Below, one piece after another: positions 7,028 to 15,132 of a stretch of 16,769 bases of DNA. The notes beneath the pieces are model-generated. The model saw nothing but the letters and a program-made list of their open reading frames with translations. It was not told the origin of the DNA and made no database searches. The stretch lies in the NCBI GenBank assembly GCA_001797815.1, contig MGQK01000106.1:56656-73424 (forward strand), in the 5' to 3' direction. Numbering within the stretch: the first letter of the stretch is position 1; each line of letters starts with the position of its first letter. The DNA is from Deltaproteobacteria bacterium RBG_13_61_14. GTDB taxonomy: Bacteria; RBG-13-61-14. Made by a program: the position numbers and the translations under genes.

Positions 7028-9277
7028 TCAATCATTTGGTGCTGTTACAATAGAGAACACCGTGTATTCGGCCGCGGTGAAGGTCTTTGATTCCGGCGTC
7101 ACCCGGATGGTGATTTTCTCCTTGCCCTCGGTCGTCGCCGGATCCAGGATCAAATCATCCTCGGCGAAAATCTTCCACTGGTTGTTGCCGGTGTTGAACC
7201 AGGTCCCGGCGGGCTGGCCGTCTACTTCTATTCTGGCGCGCTGGTCGAATACGCTCTGGTCCAGGACCCGGCGGAGCATTACCGCTTGGGCCTCAGGATC
7301 TATTTTGGCCTTGAATTCATAAGGGCCGTCATGCTCGGCCACCGCGAAGGTTACCTTGTCAGGGGAATCCTCGGGCGGGTCGTGGAAAATTCCGACCCCC
7401 GTCAACCAGGCGATCCAGGACATCGGGCTAATCCAGCTCGGCCGCTTCTTTAATCCCAGGTCCTGTCCGTTCTTCTCTCCCTCGAAAAAGCCCTCGCGAT
7501 CAATGGCCATGACCCAAGCGCCTGAATACCCGTGTGTCAGAAGATCTTCGGCATCGGACATGTTCAAATAATCGGTCCGACTCAAAGATGGTTCGGGCAG
7601 GTGGTAATAAAAAACCAGGCTGCGGTAGTTTCCCGGTACTTCATTGAACCCTCCATGCTGAACAGTATAGCGGACTTCGCTCCGAAAGGGAACGAAGTCG
7701 GTGGGATGGAAGCGGTACATGGTAACGTCGGAAAGGTCCCCGAAATTTTCAGTCCTCATCCTGAAAGTTGGAGCGCCGTGGACCGGGAGGGCGTACGCCG
7801 ATTCGAGAAAATACCAGTTTCCGTAAAAGTAGGTCTCGGTGGCCTCCCCCTTGATCGAAGGCGAACGGCTGCCGTCCACGTAGATTCGGGTGTCCCCTTC
7901 CAGAAAGGTTTCGTGCGTGTCCTCGACCGCGAGCACGGTCCCGACGATCTTCCCGCGGCCCTTGGCCTCGAGGAGAACGTAGGCTCGGCCGGGAGTCAGG
8001 TCGCGGGACTCGCGAAACTGGGCGCGCAGGTAGCCGGCGGACTTGCCCAGGCCGGGCGGCGCCCCCTCGTCAAACTCTATCCTGACCTTGGCGATGGACC
8101 TCGCGACCTGGCCCTGGTTCTCCACGACAAGGCGCGCCTTGTTTGCATAGGGCATTGGAAGACGCAGGAAGAAGAGCCCGTCCTTGTCCTCGCCGACTAT
8201 CACTCCCCGCATCTCCGCGTTCTCTTTTATAGCGGCCTCCTTTTCGGAAAAGCGGTTCTCGATGGCAAAAAGAATGGAAAGAGGGCTCTGCAGTGACGGC
8301 GCCTTATCATCGTCCCACCAGGCCTTGAGCCAAAGGTCTCTAAGCGCCCGGTCGTCGCGCGGCAACTGCATGCGGATGCACTTGACGGTCCCGCCCCTGT
8401 CCGAGGCGAAGACGTCGGCGGTCTCGCCCGGGCGGATGGTGAGATCGTTTTTTTCGTGAGTCTCCCGGCCCGCGGGCGCCCAAGCCGATTCCGGATCGAA
8501 GCTTGACCTTGCCGCGCTTAAGTCCCGGTCCTCGGCCCAGGCCGGGACTTTGGAGCCGTGCGGGAAGAGGTGAAAATAGAATTCAAAGGAAAACATGGGG
8601 GAGCGGCCGCCGTCCACGGTGACCGTCAGGCCGTCCTGGAAAGGGATGGGCACGTAGGAGACGTTGGCGCCGGCCGATTGTTCGGTGTTGAAGGCCAGCG
8701 GGTAAGTGAAGGGAGGTGTGCCGATCATGTCTCTTAAAAGCAGGTCGATGCCGGGCTTGTTCTTCCGGTCGAAAAAGTATTTGACCTGGCCCAGGAGCTT
8801 TGTCTGCGCGTTCTCCACGAACTTGGGATGTAATATGGGATGGCACATCCACAAGGCCGAGGAACTGTAAACGCAGCCCGGCCCGGCGACGTCCAGGGAC
8901 ACTACCTTCAGTCCCGGTCCCCTCCGCACGAACTCGGCCTTGTTGGAGAAGCCGTTGTCGTTCCCGCCCTTCTTGTCGTGAGAGGCCACGTTTTTGCAAA
9001 TGACGAGGTCGCGGAGAACGGGAAGTCGTTCCATGAAGTTGAAAGACCCAAGAACGTCTTCATCGATTGGGGCCGATTGATCTCCATCATTGGTCTCGCC
9101 CCGCAAAACATGGGCCTGGTCGCGTTTGCCGGCAAGGTCTTCGGGATAGGGCCAATTGGTTTTGGCGGAATCATGGAGGCCGTGCGCGACGTAGAGAGTA
9201 ACGGCGGCTATCAGCGCAAGAAGAGCAAAGAGCGCTTTGCGTCCTCTTATCCGGCCCACTCCAGGTAATTTTTTCAT
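7028..9277 (-). CDS. DUF2961 (GH172) protein, long form, membrane-anchored
   Basis: The product has 749 residues. A basic start (KKLPGVGRIRGRK) is followed by one hydrophobic helix (about 15-34), giving a signal anchor or uncleaved export signal. FNFMERLPVL (79-88) and SHDKKGGNDNG (99-109) match the family's N-terminal signature (usually SSYDRTGGND). IYVDGSRSPSIKGEATETYF (465-484) includes E481 at the family's catalytic-glutamate motif, here TETYF rather than the common TEDYF. YRFHPTDFVPF (521-531) is the conserved core strand. A C-terminal beta domain (about 640-745) completes the fold. Characterised GH172 enzymes act on D-fructofuranosides or D-arabinofuranosides. The ATG overlaps the preceding gene's stop by 4 nt (ATGA) and has no Shine-Dalgarno site, so translation is probably coupled. 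It is a close paralogue of the gene upstream, with one block identical in DNA. Confidence 0.85.
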   Translation of the reverse strand: MKKLPGVGRIRGRKALFALLALIAAVTLYVAHGLHDSAKTNWPYPEDLAGKRDQAHVLRGETNDGDQSAPIDEDVLGSFNFMERLPVLRDLVICKNVASHDKKGGNDNGFSNKAEFVRRGPGLKVVSLDVAGPGCVYSSSALWMCHPILHPKFVENAQTKLLGQVKYFFDRKNKPGIDLLLRDMIGTPPFTYPLAFNTEQSAGANVSYVPIPFQDGLTVTVDGGRSPMFSFEFYFHLFPHGSKVPAWAEDRDLSAARSSFDPESAWAPAGRETHEKNDLTIRPGETADVFASDRGGTVKCIRMQLPRDDRALRDLWLKAWWDDDKAPSLQSPLSILFAIENRFSEKEAAIKENAEMRGVIVGEDKDGLFFLRLPMPYANKARLVVENQGQVARSIAKVRIEFDEGAPPGLGKSAGYLRAQFRESRDLTPGRAYVLLEAKGRGKIVGTVLAVEDTHETFLEGDTRIYVDGSRSPSIKGEATETYFYGNWYFLESAYALPVHGAPTFRMRTENFGDLSDVTMYRFHPTDFVPFRSEVRYTVQHGGFNEVPGNYRSLVFYYHLPEPSLSRTDYLNMSDAEDLLTHGYSGAWVMAIDREGFFEGEKNGQDLGLKKRPSWISPMSWIAWLTGVGIFHDPPEDSPDKVTFAVAEHDGPYEFKAKIDPEAQAVMLRRVLDQSVFDQRARIEVDGQPAGTWFNTGNNQWKIFAEDDLILDPATTEGKEKITIRVTPESKTFTAAEYTVFSIVTAPND
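7239..7379. repeat. 141-bp perfect repeat, copy A (inside the membrane-anchored GH172 gene)
   Basis: Every base from 7239 to 7379 equals 9479-9619 in the neighbouring paralogue, in the same orientation and frame. It encodes the segment PPEDSPDKV through VFDQRAR in the C-terminal domain. The flanks on both sides differ at many synonymous sites. This points to recent gene conversion or recombination rather than protein-level constraint. Confidence 0.9.
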
Positions 9278-11325
9278 GTCGGCGTCTTGATAGAGAACAC
9301 CGCGTACTCGGCCGCGGTAAAGGTCTTTGATTCGGGCACGACCCTGATGGTGATCTCTTTCTTGCCCCTGGTAAGGGATGGATCGAGAATCAAGTCATCC
9401 TCCGCAAAGATCTTCCACTTGTTGTTGCCGGTGTTGAACCAGGTCCCGGCGTGGATGCCGTCCACCTCAAAGCGGGCCCGCTGGTCGAATACGCTCTGGT
9501 CCAGGACCCGGCGGAGCATTACCGCTTGGGCCTCAGGATCTATTTTGGCCTTGAATTCATAAGGGCCGTCATGCTCGGCCACCGCGAAGGTTACCTTGTC
9601 AGGGGAATCCTCGGGCGGGACGTGACGATTTCCTCCTATGAACGTCCAGTAGAGCATCCACCAGATAGGGGCGACCCACCATGGTCTCTTCTTGGTCCCG
9701 ATATCCTGGCCGTTGAACTCGCCCTCGAAGAACCCATCACGTTTCCGGATATTCACGGGCGCGGGGCCGGAGAAGCCATGAGCGGAAAGATCGTCCTGGC
9801 CGGACATGTTCAAGTAGTCCGTCTGAAACATACTCGGCTCCGGCAAATGGTAATAAAAAACAAGGCTGCGGTAGTGGCCGGGCTCTTCATTGAATCCTCC
9901 GTGCTGTATCGAAAAGCGGGCCTCGCTCCTGAAGGGAACGAACTCGGTGGGATGGAACCGATACATGGTAATGTCGGAAATGTCGCCGCCCAATCTGCTC
10001 TTCATCCGGAAGGTGGGCGCGCCGTGGATAGGACAGGCAAACGCCTTCTCGCAGAAGTACCAGGAGCCGTTGAAGAATGTCTCGGTAGCGTCGCCGATGA
10101 TCGCCGGAGACCGGCTGCCGTCAACGTAGATTCGCTCGTCCCCTTCCAGGAAGTTCTCGTGGGTTTCCTCCACCGCCAGCACGACGCCGGCGATTTTCCC
10201 GCGACCCTTTACATGTAACATCAGATAGTCCCGGCCCGGGGTGAGGTCATGGGACTCGCGGAACTGGGTGCGCAGGTAGCCCGCTGACTTGCCCAGGCCC
10301 GGGGTCACCTGTTGATCAGACTCGATTCTTACCTTGGCGATAGTCGCCTCTTTTTCATTCTTATTTTCGATGGCTATGCGGGCGCCTTTCACATATGGCA
10401 TGGGCAGGCGCAGGAAAAAGAGTCCGTCCGGGTCCTGGCCGATGATCACACCACGCATCTCCGCCTGTTCGTTAATCTTGCGTTTCCTCTTTGGATAGTT
10501 TGCATAGCGGTTCTCGATGGCGAATAACAGCGAGAGCGGGCTTTCCATTGACGGCTCTTGATCGTCGTCCCACCAGGCCTTGAGCCAAAGGTTTCTGAGG
10601 ACTGAATCTTCCTGCGGGAGAGACATCCTTATGCATTTAATGGTCCCGGCCTGGTCGGAACCGAAGACATCGTGAGTTTCTCCCGGCTTAATCTTTAGAT
10701 TGTCCAGTTCATGAACGGCAGGTCCGGCGGGCTTCCAGGCCGTTTCCGGATGGAAATGCGCCGGAGCGTCGGCTAAATCCTGGCCCTCGGTCCAGGTTGA
10801 CACTTTTGTGCCGGGGGGGTAGCAATGATACCAGAAATGAAGTCCGAACGAGGGCGTTTTCCCGCCGTCCACGGTAACCTTGACACTGTCCTGGAAGGGC
10901 ATCGGCACATAGGACAGGTTCGTCCCGGTTGATTGCTCCGCGGTTAAAGCCAGGGGGTAGATATGGGGCGGTTTGCCGACGAATTCATTGAGGGCCGTCC
11001 GGAGCTGCGGCTGCTTCTCGCCGTCGAAATAGAAGTTGACCTTGCCCAGCCGCCTGAGTTGCCTCCGCTCAATGAATTTTGGGTGCAATACGGGATGGTT
11101 TTTCCAGAAGGCTGCGTAATATTTTAGGCAGCCCGGCCCGACCGCGTCCAACTGGACCGTGGTCCGTTCGCCGATGAGCCGGATGAACTCAGCCTTGTTG
11201 GTGAAGCCGTTATCGTTGCCGCCCTTTTTGTCGTGGGCGGAGATATTGCGGCAGATAACGAGGTCGTGGAGGACCGGGAAGTTCTCCATGAAATTGAACG
11301 AGTCTTGGATGTCAATGGCCATCAT
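9274..11325 (-). CDS. DUF2961 (GH172) protein, long form, cytosolic
   Basis: The 683-residue product is parallel along its length to the anchored protein encoded next, but lacks the membrane helix: it starts MMAIDIQDSFNFMENFPVL, directly at the family domain. SAHDKKGGNDNG (29-40) is the N-terminal signature. GDATETFF (411-418) carries E415 at the catalytic-glutamate motif, again with T in place of the usual D after it. YRFHPTEFVPF (455-465) and the C-terminal beta domain (about 575-680) follow. A strongly hydrophobic, tryptophan-rich stretch (PWWVAPIWWMLYWTFIGG, 548-565) before that domain is odd for a soluble protein. The start overlaps the previous gene's stop as TAATG with only a weak ribosome-binding site, so coupled translation is likely. 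A furanosidase-type activity is inferred from the family; the actual sugar is unknown. Confidence 0.85.
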   Translation of the reverse strand: MMAIDIQDSFNFMENFPVLHDLVICRNISAHDKKGGNDNGFTNKAEFIRLIGERTTVQLDAVGPGCLKYYAAFWKNHPVLHPKFIERRQLRRLGKVNFYFDGEKQPQLRTALNEFVGKPPHIYPLALTAEQSTGTNLSYVPMPFQDSVKVTVDGGKTPSFGLHFWYHCYPPGTKVSTWTEGQDLADAPAHFHPETAWKPAGPAVHELDNLKIKPGETHDVFGSDQAGTIKCIRMSLPQEDSVLRNLWLKAWWDDDQEPSMESPLSLLFAIENRYANYPKRKRKINEQAEMRGVIIGQDPDGLFFLRLPMPYVKGARIAIENKNEKEATIAKVRIESDQQVTPGLGKSAGYLRTQFRESHDLTPGRDYLMLHVKGRGKIAGVVLAVEETHENFLEGDERIYVDGSRSPAIIGDATETFFNGSWYFCEKAFACPIHGAPTFRMKSRLGGDISDITMYRFHPTEFVPFRSEARFSIQHGGFNEEPGHYRSLVFYYHLPEPSMFQTDYLNMSGQDDLSAHGFSGPAPVNIRKRDGFFEGEFNGQDIGTKKRPWWVAPIWWMLYWTFIGGNRHVPPEDSPDKVTFAVAEHDGPYEFKAKIDPEAQAVMLRRVLDQSVFDQRARFEVDGIHAGTWFNTGNNKWKIFAEDDLILDPSLTRGKKEITIRVVPESKTFTAAEYAVFSIKTPT
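9479..9619. repeat. 141-bp perfect repeat, copy B (inside the cytosolic long GH172 gene)
   Basis: This is the partner of 7239-7379, identical at all positions read. The identity ends sharply at both sides (GGGTCGTGG against GGGACGTGA at the right end). A second shorter identical run nearby, 7181-7211 with 9421-9451, may belong to the same event. Confidence 0.9.
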
Positions 11326-12440
11326 TATTTTCTTTCATCTACCAGGGCCTTTTTATAATAGAAGGCCAGGCTCTCCATGCGGCAGTCCACGTCGTCGAAC
11401 TCGCCGTGGGTCATGGTCATCCGGATGCGGTCTTTCCAGGGATAGGGGTCAGCCTCGTGGAAGCGGTATTGGCTCACTACCCCGCTCCAGGCCGAGCGGA
11501 CCGGGCATCCGTGGTAGAGCGCCGCGAACGGTCCCTTGATGTAATACCATCCCGAGAGAAAATAGTCCTCCACTCCGGTGCACTCGATGGACTGGCACCC
11601 ATGCGGCGAACCGACCGGTTTTTCGATCATGTCCGGACCCGGTTCTCTTACCTCGTCGTCCACGTAGACTTTGAGATTGCCTTCCAGGTAAGGAAACAAG
11701 AAATAGGGACCCTTAAACCGTGACTTGATCGGATGGTCGGGATAGATGGTGAGGGTCGTCCCTACAAAGTGACCCGGGCCGGCCTTCTCCTCGAGGATCA
11801 GGTGCGGGTTGTTGGGAACCATCTCGCCCTTCACGTCTTTTGATCCTCTGAAGTCCGAGGTTTTGTACTGGGCGTAGAGTAAGCCGGTCTCCTGACCGAA
11901 TTCCAGCGTCTGCATATAAGTAATGGCACCGAAGAAGAAAGGGATGTCCTTTGTCTTGTGCCGGTTCTCCATCACCACCCGACACGATTTTTCAAAAGGC
12001 ATCGGCAGATACGAGTAGTACCCGCCCGAGGTCATGCCCACGAACTTGGAGTCGAAGTGGACGTATCTGGTGGTCCCGTTGCCGAAGAAGTGTCCGATGG
12101 GAGCGCTGATGGCCGGCGTCTCCGCGCCGTCATAGTAGATGTTGATCCATAGATATTTGTGCGCGGGGACTTTCGTGCGGTGGATGGCCTCGATCAGACG
12201 GCCCGCCACTGTGATCCAGATTGACGCCACGTATCCCGGACCTTCCATCAGCGGGAACTCCCAACTCCCGCCCGCCTTGATGTTCTTGAAGTCCCAATGG
12301 CCCACGTCCTTGAATTGTTTATAAGCCATGATCGGTTCCGACTCATGGGTGTGAGTCGAGACCTGCCGGGCTTTCACGCCCTCTCTAATTTTGGCCATCG
12401 AAGCCAATAACCCAATTGAACTTGCTGAAATATCATTCAT
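11325..12440 (-). CDS. DUF2961 (GH172) protein, short form, cytosolic
   Basis: The 371-residue product is a shorter member of the same family, near the size of the core enzyme. IECTGVEDYFLSGWYY (285-300) gives the canonical VEDYF motif with E291 and D292. SQYRFHEADPYPWKDRI (323-339) and LAFYY (358-362) are the conserved core strands. It lacks the N-terminal GGND segment and the extra C-terminal domain of its two neighbours, and it has no signal peptide. The first ~37 residues are a low-similarity extension before MAYKQFKDVGHWDF; a later ATG exists there, but AAAGGAGG 8 nt before 12440 supports the longer form. The stop overlaps the next start by 1 nt. It follows the corrinoid-protein gene after 69 nt. 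Being the most canonical of the three, it is the best candidate for an active glycosidase. Confidence 0.85.
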   Translation of the reverse strand: MNDISASSIGLLASMAKIREGVKARQVSTHTHESEPIMAYKQFKDVGHWDFKNIKAGGSWEFPLMEGPGYVASIWITVAGRLIEAIHRTKVPAHKYLWINIYYDGAETPAISAPIGHFFGNGTTRYVHFDSKFVGMTSGGYYSYLPMPFEKSCRVVMENRHKTKDIPFFFGAITYMQTLEFGQETGLLYAQYKTSDFRGSKDVKGEMVPNNPHLILEEKAGPGHFVGTTLTIYPDHPIKSRFKGPYFLFPYLEGNLKVYVDDEVREPGPDMIEKPVGSPHGCQSIECTGVEDYFLSGWYYIKGPFAALYHGCPVRSAWSGVVSQYRFHEADPYPWKDRIRMTMTHGEFDDVDCRMESLAFYYKKALVDERK

Positions 12441-12509
12441 GGTTCGCTCCTCCTTTAGTCTTTCGGGCCAGGCGCCAACCGAGCCACGAAACGAGTCCTT
12501 TTTTCGAAA

Positions 12510-13142
12510 TCAGGCTTCGCCGGTGACCACGTTGCGAGCGTAATTCCTTCCCGCGGTGGAGTCCGGCGCGAAAAAATCCGCTCCCACCTCGTCGCAGAAC
12601 TCCTGGCGGATGGGCGCGCCTCCGATCATGATCTTGATCTGGCCGCGGATGCCGGCGTCCTCTATGGCCTTGATGGTGTCCTTCATCGCCAACATGGTCG
12701 TAGTGAGCAGGGCACTCATGCCGATTACCTGGGGCTTGTGTTCTTTTATGGCATCAATGAACCTCTCCGGCGCCACGTCGGTACCCAGGTCAATGACCTC
12801 GAAGCCAGCGCCTTCCAGGGCCATGACCGCCAGGTTCTTACCGATGTCGTGGAGGTCGCCCTTGACCGTGCCGATGATTACCTTGCCGATGGGCTCGATC
12901 CCGGACGCGACCAGGCGCGGCTTGAGCACCGTAAGCCCCTGCTGCATGGCCCGCGCCGCCACCAACATCTCCGGGACGAAGTACTCGCCCTTCTGAAACA
13001 GGTCGCCCACCTCATCCATGGCCGGGATCATTACCTCCTGCAAAAGGCCCCCGGGATCGCTCCCGCCTTCAAGCAACTTCCTGACCCGCTCGACCGTCTC
13101 CTTGGCATTGCCCTTCATGATCAGCTCTTTCAATTGTTCCAT
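12510..13142 (-). CDS. Corrinoid (B12)-binding methyl-carrier protein, MtaC/MtbC/MtmC-like
   Basis: The 210-residue product has the two usual parts. A helical cap (about 1-85) contains the EMLVAARAMQQGL segment. A Rossmann cobalamin domain contains GDLHDIGKN (95-103), the DxHxxG motif whose H98 should be the lower cobalt ligand, then SALLTTTM (143-150) and GGAP (174-177). Such proteins carry a methyl group on cobalt between a substrate-specific methyltransferase and a second methyltransferase that passes it to tetrahydrofolate or coenzyme M. AAGGAG lies 7 nt before the ATG. It follows the UroD-family gene by 58 nt, the usual pairing for these systems. No RamA/RACo-type reactivation protein is visible in the window. 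What is unusual is its place directly before three glycosidase-family genes. Confidence 0.92.
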   Translation of the reverse strand: MEQLKELIMKGNAKETVERVRKLLEGGSDPGGLLQEVMIPAMDEVGDLFQKGEYFVPEMLVAARAMQQGLTVLKPRLVASGIEPIGKVIIGTVKGDLHDIGKNLAVMALEGAGFEVIDLGTDVAPERFIDAIKEHKPQVIGMSALLTTTMLAMKDTIKAIEDAGIRGQIKIMIGGAPIRQEFCDEVGADFFAPDSTAGRNYARNVVTGEA

Positions 13143-13200
13143 TTCAGATCTCCTTTTTACGAATCCTTAAGAAAATATTTTTCTCTTTCAATCGGGGTAA

Positions 13201-14358
13201 TCAATACTCTCTGCCGAAATTTTCCAGGTTCCACTTTCTGCCCTCATCCAACATGGCCAGGTAGTTCCTTTGTGGCACATAGTTCGCCACCGAGTTGCCA
13301 GTGCCGAGCACATAGCGGCCCTTGCTTGCGCAGGCCTCAAGGATTTTCCTGGTTCGAGTCCGGACCTGCTCTTCAGTCCCCTGGGCGATGACATCCATCT
13401 CGACACCGCCGATGATGCCAATCCGGTCGCCCCACTTTTCATGAGCTTCTTCCACCGGCATGATCTTGTCCTCGAAGCTGTGCTTGGCGTCCACGCCGAT
13501 CTCAATGATGTCGTCCATCACCGCGTACATGTTCCCGCAGGAATGGAGCACGAACACGCCTCCCGCCTCGTGGGTCAAGTCCACGATCTCTTTCGTGCGG
13601 GGCAGGAATTTCTCGCGTAGCACCTTGGGGGACACGAACGTGCCGGAGAAAAAACCGAGATCTTCGCCCATGAAAATTCCACCCACCTTGGGCTCGGACA
13701 TAATGTCTTCAACCACCTGATGGATAAGGCCGTTGACCTTGTCGATCACCGCGTCCACCAGGTCAGGCTGGTCAGCCAAAGCGTAGGAGAAGGGCACCAG
13801 GCCCATGAGCCAAGTGGTCCATTCGAATACGCCACCGGGAATGACCATGACCTTCATGCCGTCGGGGACTCTTTTGGCCATGGTCCGGGACACGGCGTTT
13901 ATGGCTTTGATGTTACTGGGCCAAGGGTATCGCTCGAAATCATCCCAGCTCATGATCGGGCCCTGGTTGTCATTGAGCCAGCCGCGCTTGCCGTCCTCGA
14001 CTTCGGAGGAAGTGTTTTCAGATATCTGTACGCTCACGCCCTTGAAAGGAATGGCGCTGAAAGCAAAAGCGTAATCCCAGCCAGTGAGGCAGCAGAAACG
14101 GATGGTCTGCGACACATACTTGTAACCGCTCCACAGGTCCTTGAATGTGATTTTCAGGTCCGGGTCTTCGGCAAGCTTCAAATAATCCATTACCGGCTCG
14201 TTGAGCAGATTCCCCACCGTCTCGAAGTCGGCGAAGATGTCGCCCACTGTCACCGGTCCGGGCTCGTTGGTCGTGATCGCCCGCCGGAAGCGCTCAAAAT
14301 CTGGCTTGCGCTCGCCCGGCGCCTTCATCTTCAACAACGTTCTTGCAATGTCCACCAT
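13201..14358 (-). CDS. UroD-family methyltransferase-like protein (MtaA/CmuA-related)
   Basis: The 385-residue product has the uroporphyrinogen decarboxylase TIM-barrel pattern seen in corrinoid-dependent methyltransferases rather than in true HemE. VLHSCGNMYAVMDDIIEIGVD (270-290) contains H272 and C274, the HxC part of the zinc site. GIIGGVEMDVIAQGTEEQV (313-331) is the conserved later strand. The third zinc ligand in MtaA-like proteins, a cysteine in a later CxxP-type loop, is not seen: that place reads GTGNSVANYVP (352-362). It may take a methyl group from a substrate to the corrinoid protein encoded just downstream, or act in the second transfer. The ATG at 14358 shares one base with the regulator's TGA; AGGAG lies only 3 nt upstream, so GTG at 14355 is an alternative start. 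Confidence 0.82.
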   Translation of the reverse strand: MVDIARTLLKMKAPGERKPDFERFRRAITTNEPGPVTVGDIFADFETVGNLLNEPVMDYLKLAEDPDLKITFKDLWSGYKYVSQTIRFCCLTGWDYAFAFSAIPFKGVSVQISENTSSEVEDGKRGWLNDNQGPIMSWDDFERYPWPSNIKAINAVSRTMAKRVPDGMKVMVIPGGVFEWTTWLMGLVPFSYALADQPDLVDAVIDKVNGLIHQVVEDIMSEPKVGGIFMGEDLGFFSGTFVSPKVLREKFLPRTKEIVDLTHEAGGVFVLHSCGNMYAVMDDIIEIGVDAKHSFEDKIMPVEEAHEKWGDRIGIIGGVEMDVIAQGTEEQVRTRTRKILEACASKGRYVLGTGNSVANYVPQRNYLAMLDEGRKWNLENFGREY

Positions 14359-15101
14359 CAACTCCTTACTTTCCTCTTAGTGGTGAGGGAACGCTTAAAG
14401 ACTTCCTCCAAACCCTCTCTGTACTTTCTGGATAATGATTTAACCAATTCCTCATCTCCGGCACAGACGGCCTTGATCAATGAACGGTTTATCTCATGAT
14501 ATTGCGGGAGCGGATAAGGACGGTCTTTAACCACGCCAAGCGCCAGAAGCTTCCTAGATAACTTCATCTGTGAGTTATACGCCATTTGCAGGATGAGGTT
14601 GTCCCCGATACGAAGAACTTCATGGGCCAGCTTGAAATCGTTCTCAAAGAATTCTTCAAGACCCAATTCTTCAGTTTGCACCGCCAGCAGTTCAAGGAGG
14701 CGTTTCTCGTCGGAGGGTTTGGCTTTTTGGGCGGCGGCCAGGAGGATTTGTTCGCCAAGTCGGGACGTGTTTTCCGCGATCGTCTCCAGTATCTGCTTGC
14801 CGATCAACGCCCCGGGACAGGCGAAGAAAAGGTCCGGCAAAACCTCGACGCCCACGATGGTCCTGAAGTCGTTGACCACAATGTTCCGACCCTGCGCGAT
14901 TTCTATCCAGCCTTCCTGGGCGAGAAGCCCCAGGGCTTTGCGCAGGGTAAGCCTTGCAATCTCGAACTTGTCGGCCAACTCGCGCTCCGACGGGAGCTTG
15001 TCGCCTGGTTTGTACACGCCCGTGAAAATCTTTTTTCTCATCACCATAGCGATCTGGTCCGGCAACGAGATTCTCCTGATCGTCGCAACTCCAACGCTCA
15101 T
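14358..15101 (-). CDS. GntR-family transcription regulator, FadR-type
   Basis: The 247-residue product has an N-terminal winged helix-turn-helix (about 12-76) with the GntR signature GDKLPSERELADKFEIARLTLRKAL, followed by a helical effector domain of FadR/FCD type (about 100-235). H160 and H202 fit two of the metal or ligand-binding positions of that domain; the last histidine seems replaced (SRKY, 224-227). Regulators of this type usually respond to a small carboxylate or sugar acid and often repress adjacent genes. AAAGGAGGAAACC directly before the ATG is an excellent ribosome-binding site. The stop overlaps the UroD-family start, so regulator and methyl-transfer genes are co-transcribed. 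It is the likely local regulator of the cluster; no clear operator was identified. Confidence 0.88.
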   Translation of the reverse strand: MSVGVATIRRISLPDQIAMVMRKKIFTGVYKPGDKLPSERELADKFEIARLTLRKALGLLAQEGWIEIAQGRNIVVNDFRTIVGVEVLPDLFFACPGALIGKQILETIAENTSRLGEQILLAAAQKAKPSDEKRLLELLAVQTEELGLEEFFENDFKLAHEVLRIGDNLILQMAYNSQMKLSRKLLALGVVKDRPYPLPQYHEINRSLIKAVCAGDEELVKSLSRKYREGLEEVFKRSLTTKRKVRS

Positions 15102-15132
15102 GGTTTCCTCCTTTTAAATATGCTAATCAGCT

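Noticed and set aside
12441-12509. Possible terminator between the corrinoid and short GH172 genes (GGCGCC core and an AAAAAA run)
   Set aside because: The A-run lies upstream of the GC core in the transcript direction, no long stem forms, and the next gene follows at 69 nt.
13720-14499. Plus-strand 259-codon open frame across the UroD and GntR genes
   Set aside because: It spans the junction of two well-supported overlapping minus-strand genes and encodes no recognisable motif.
15102-15132. Operator palindrome for the GntR regulator in front of its own gene
   Set aside because: The only symmetry is a short imperfect GCT-N4-AGC pair, which does not match a known FadR-type operator and could be chance.
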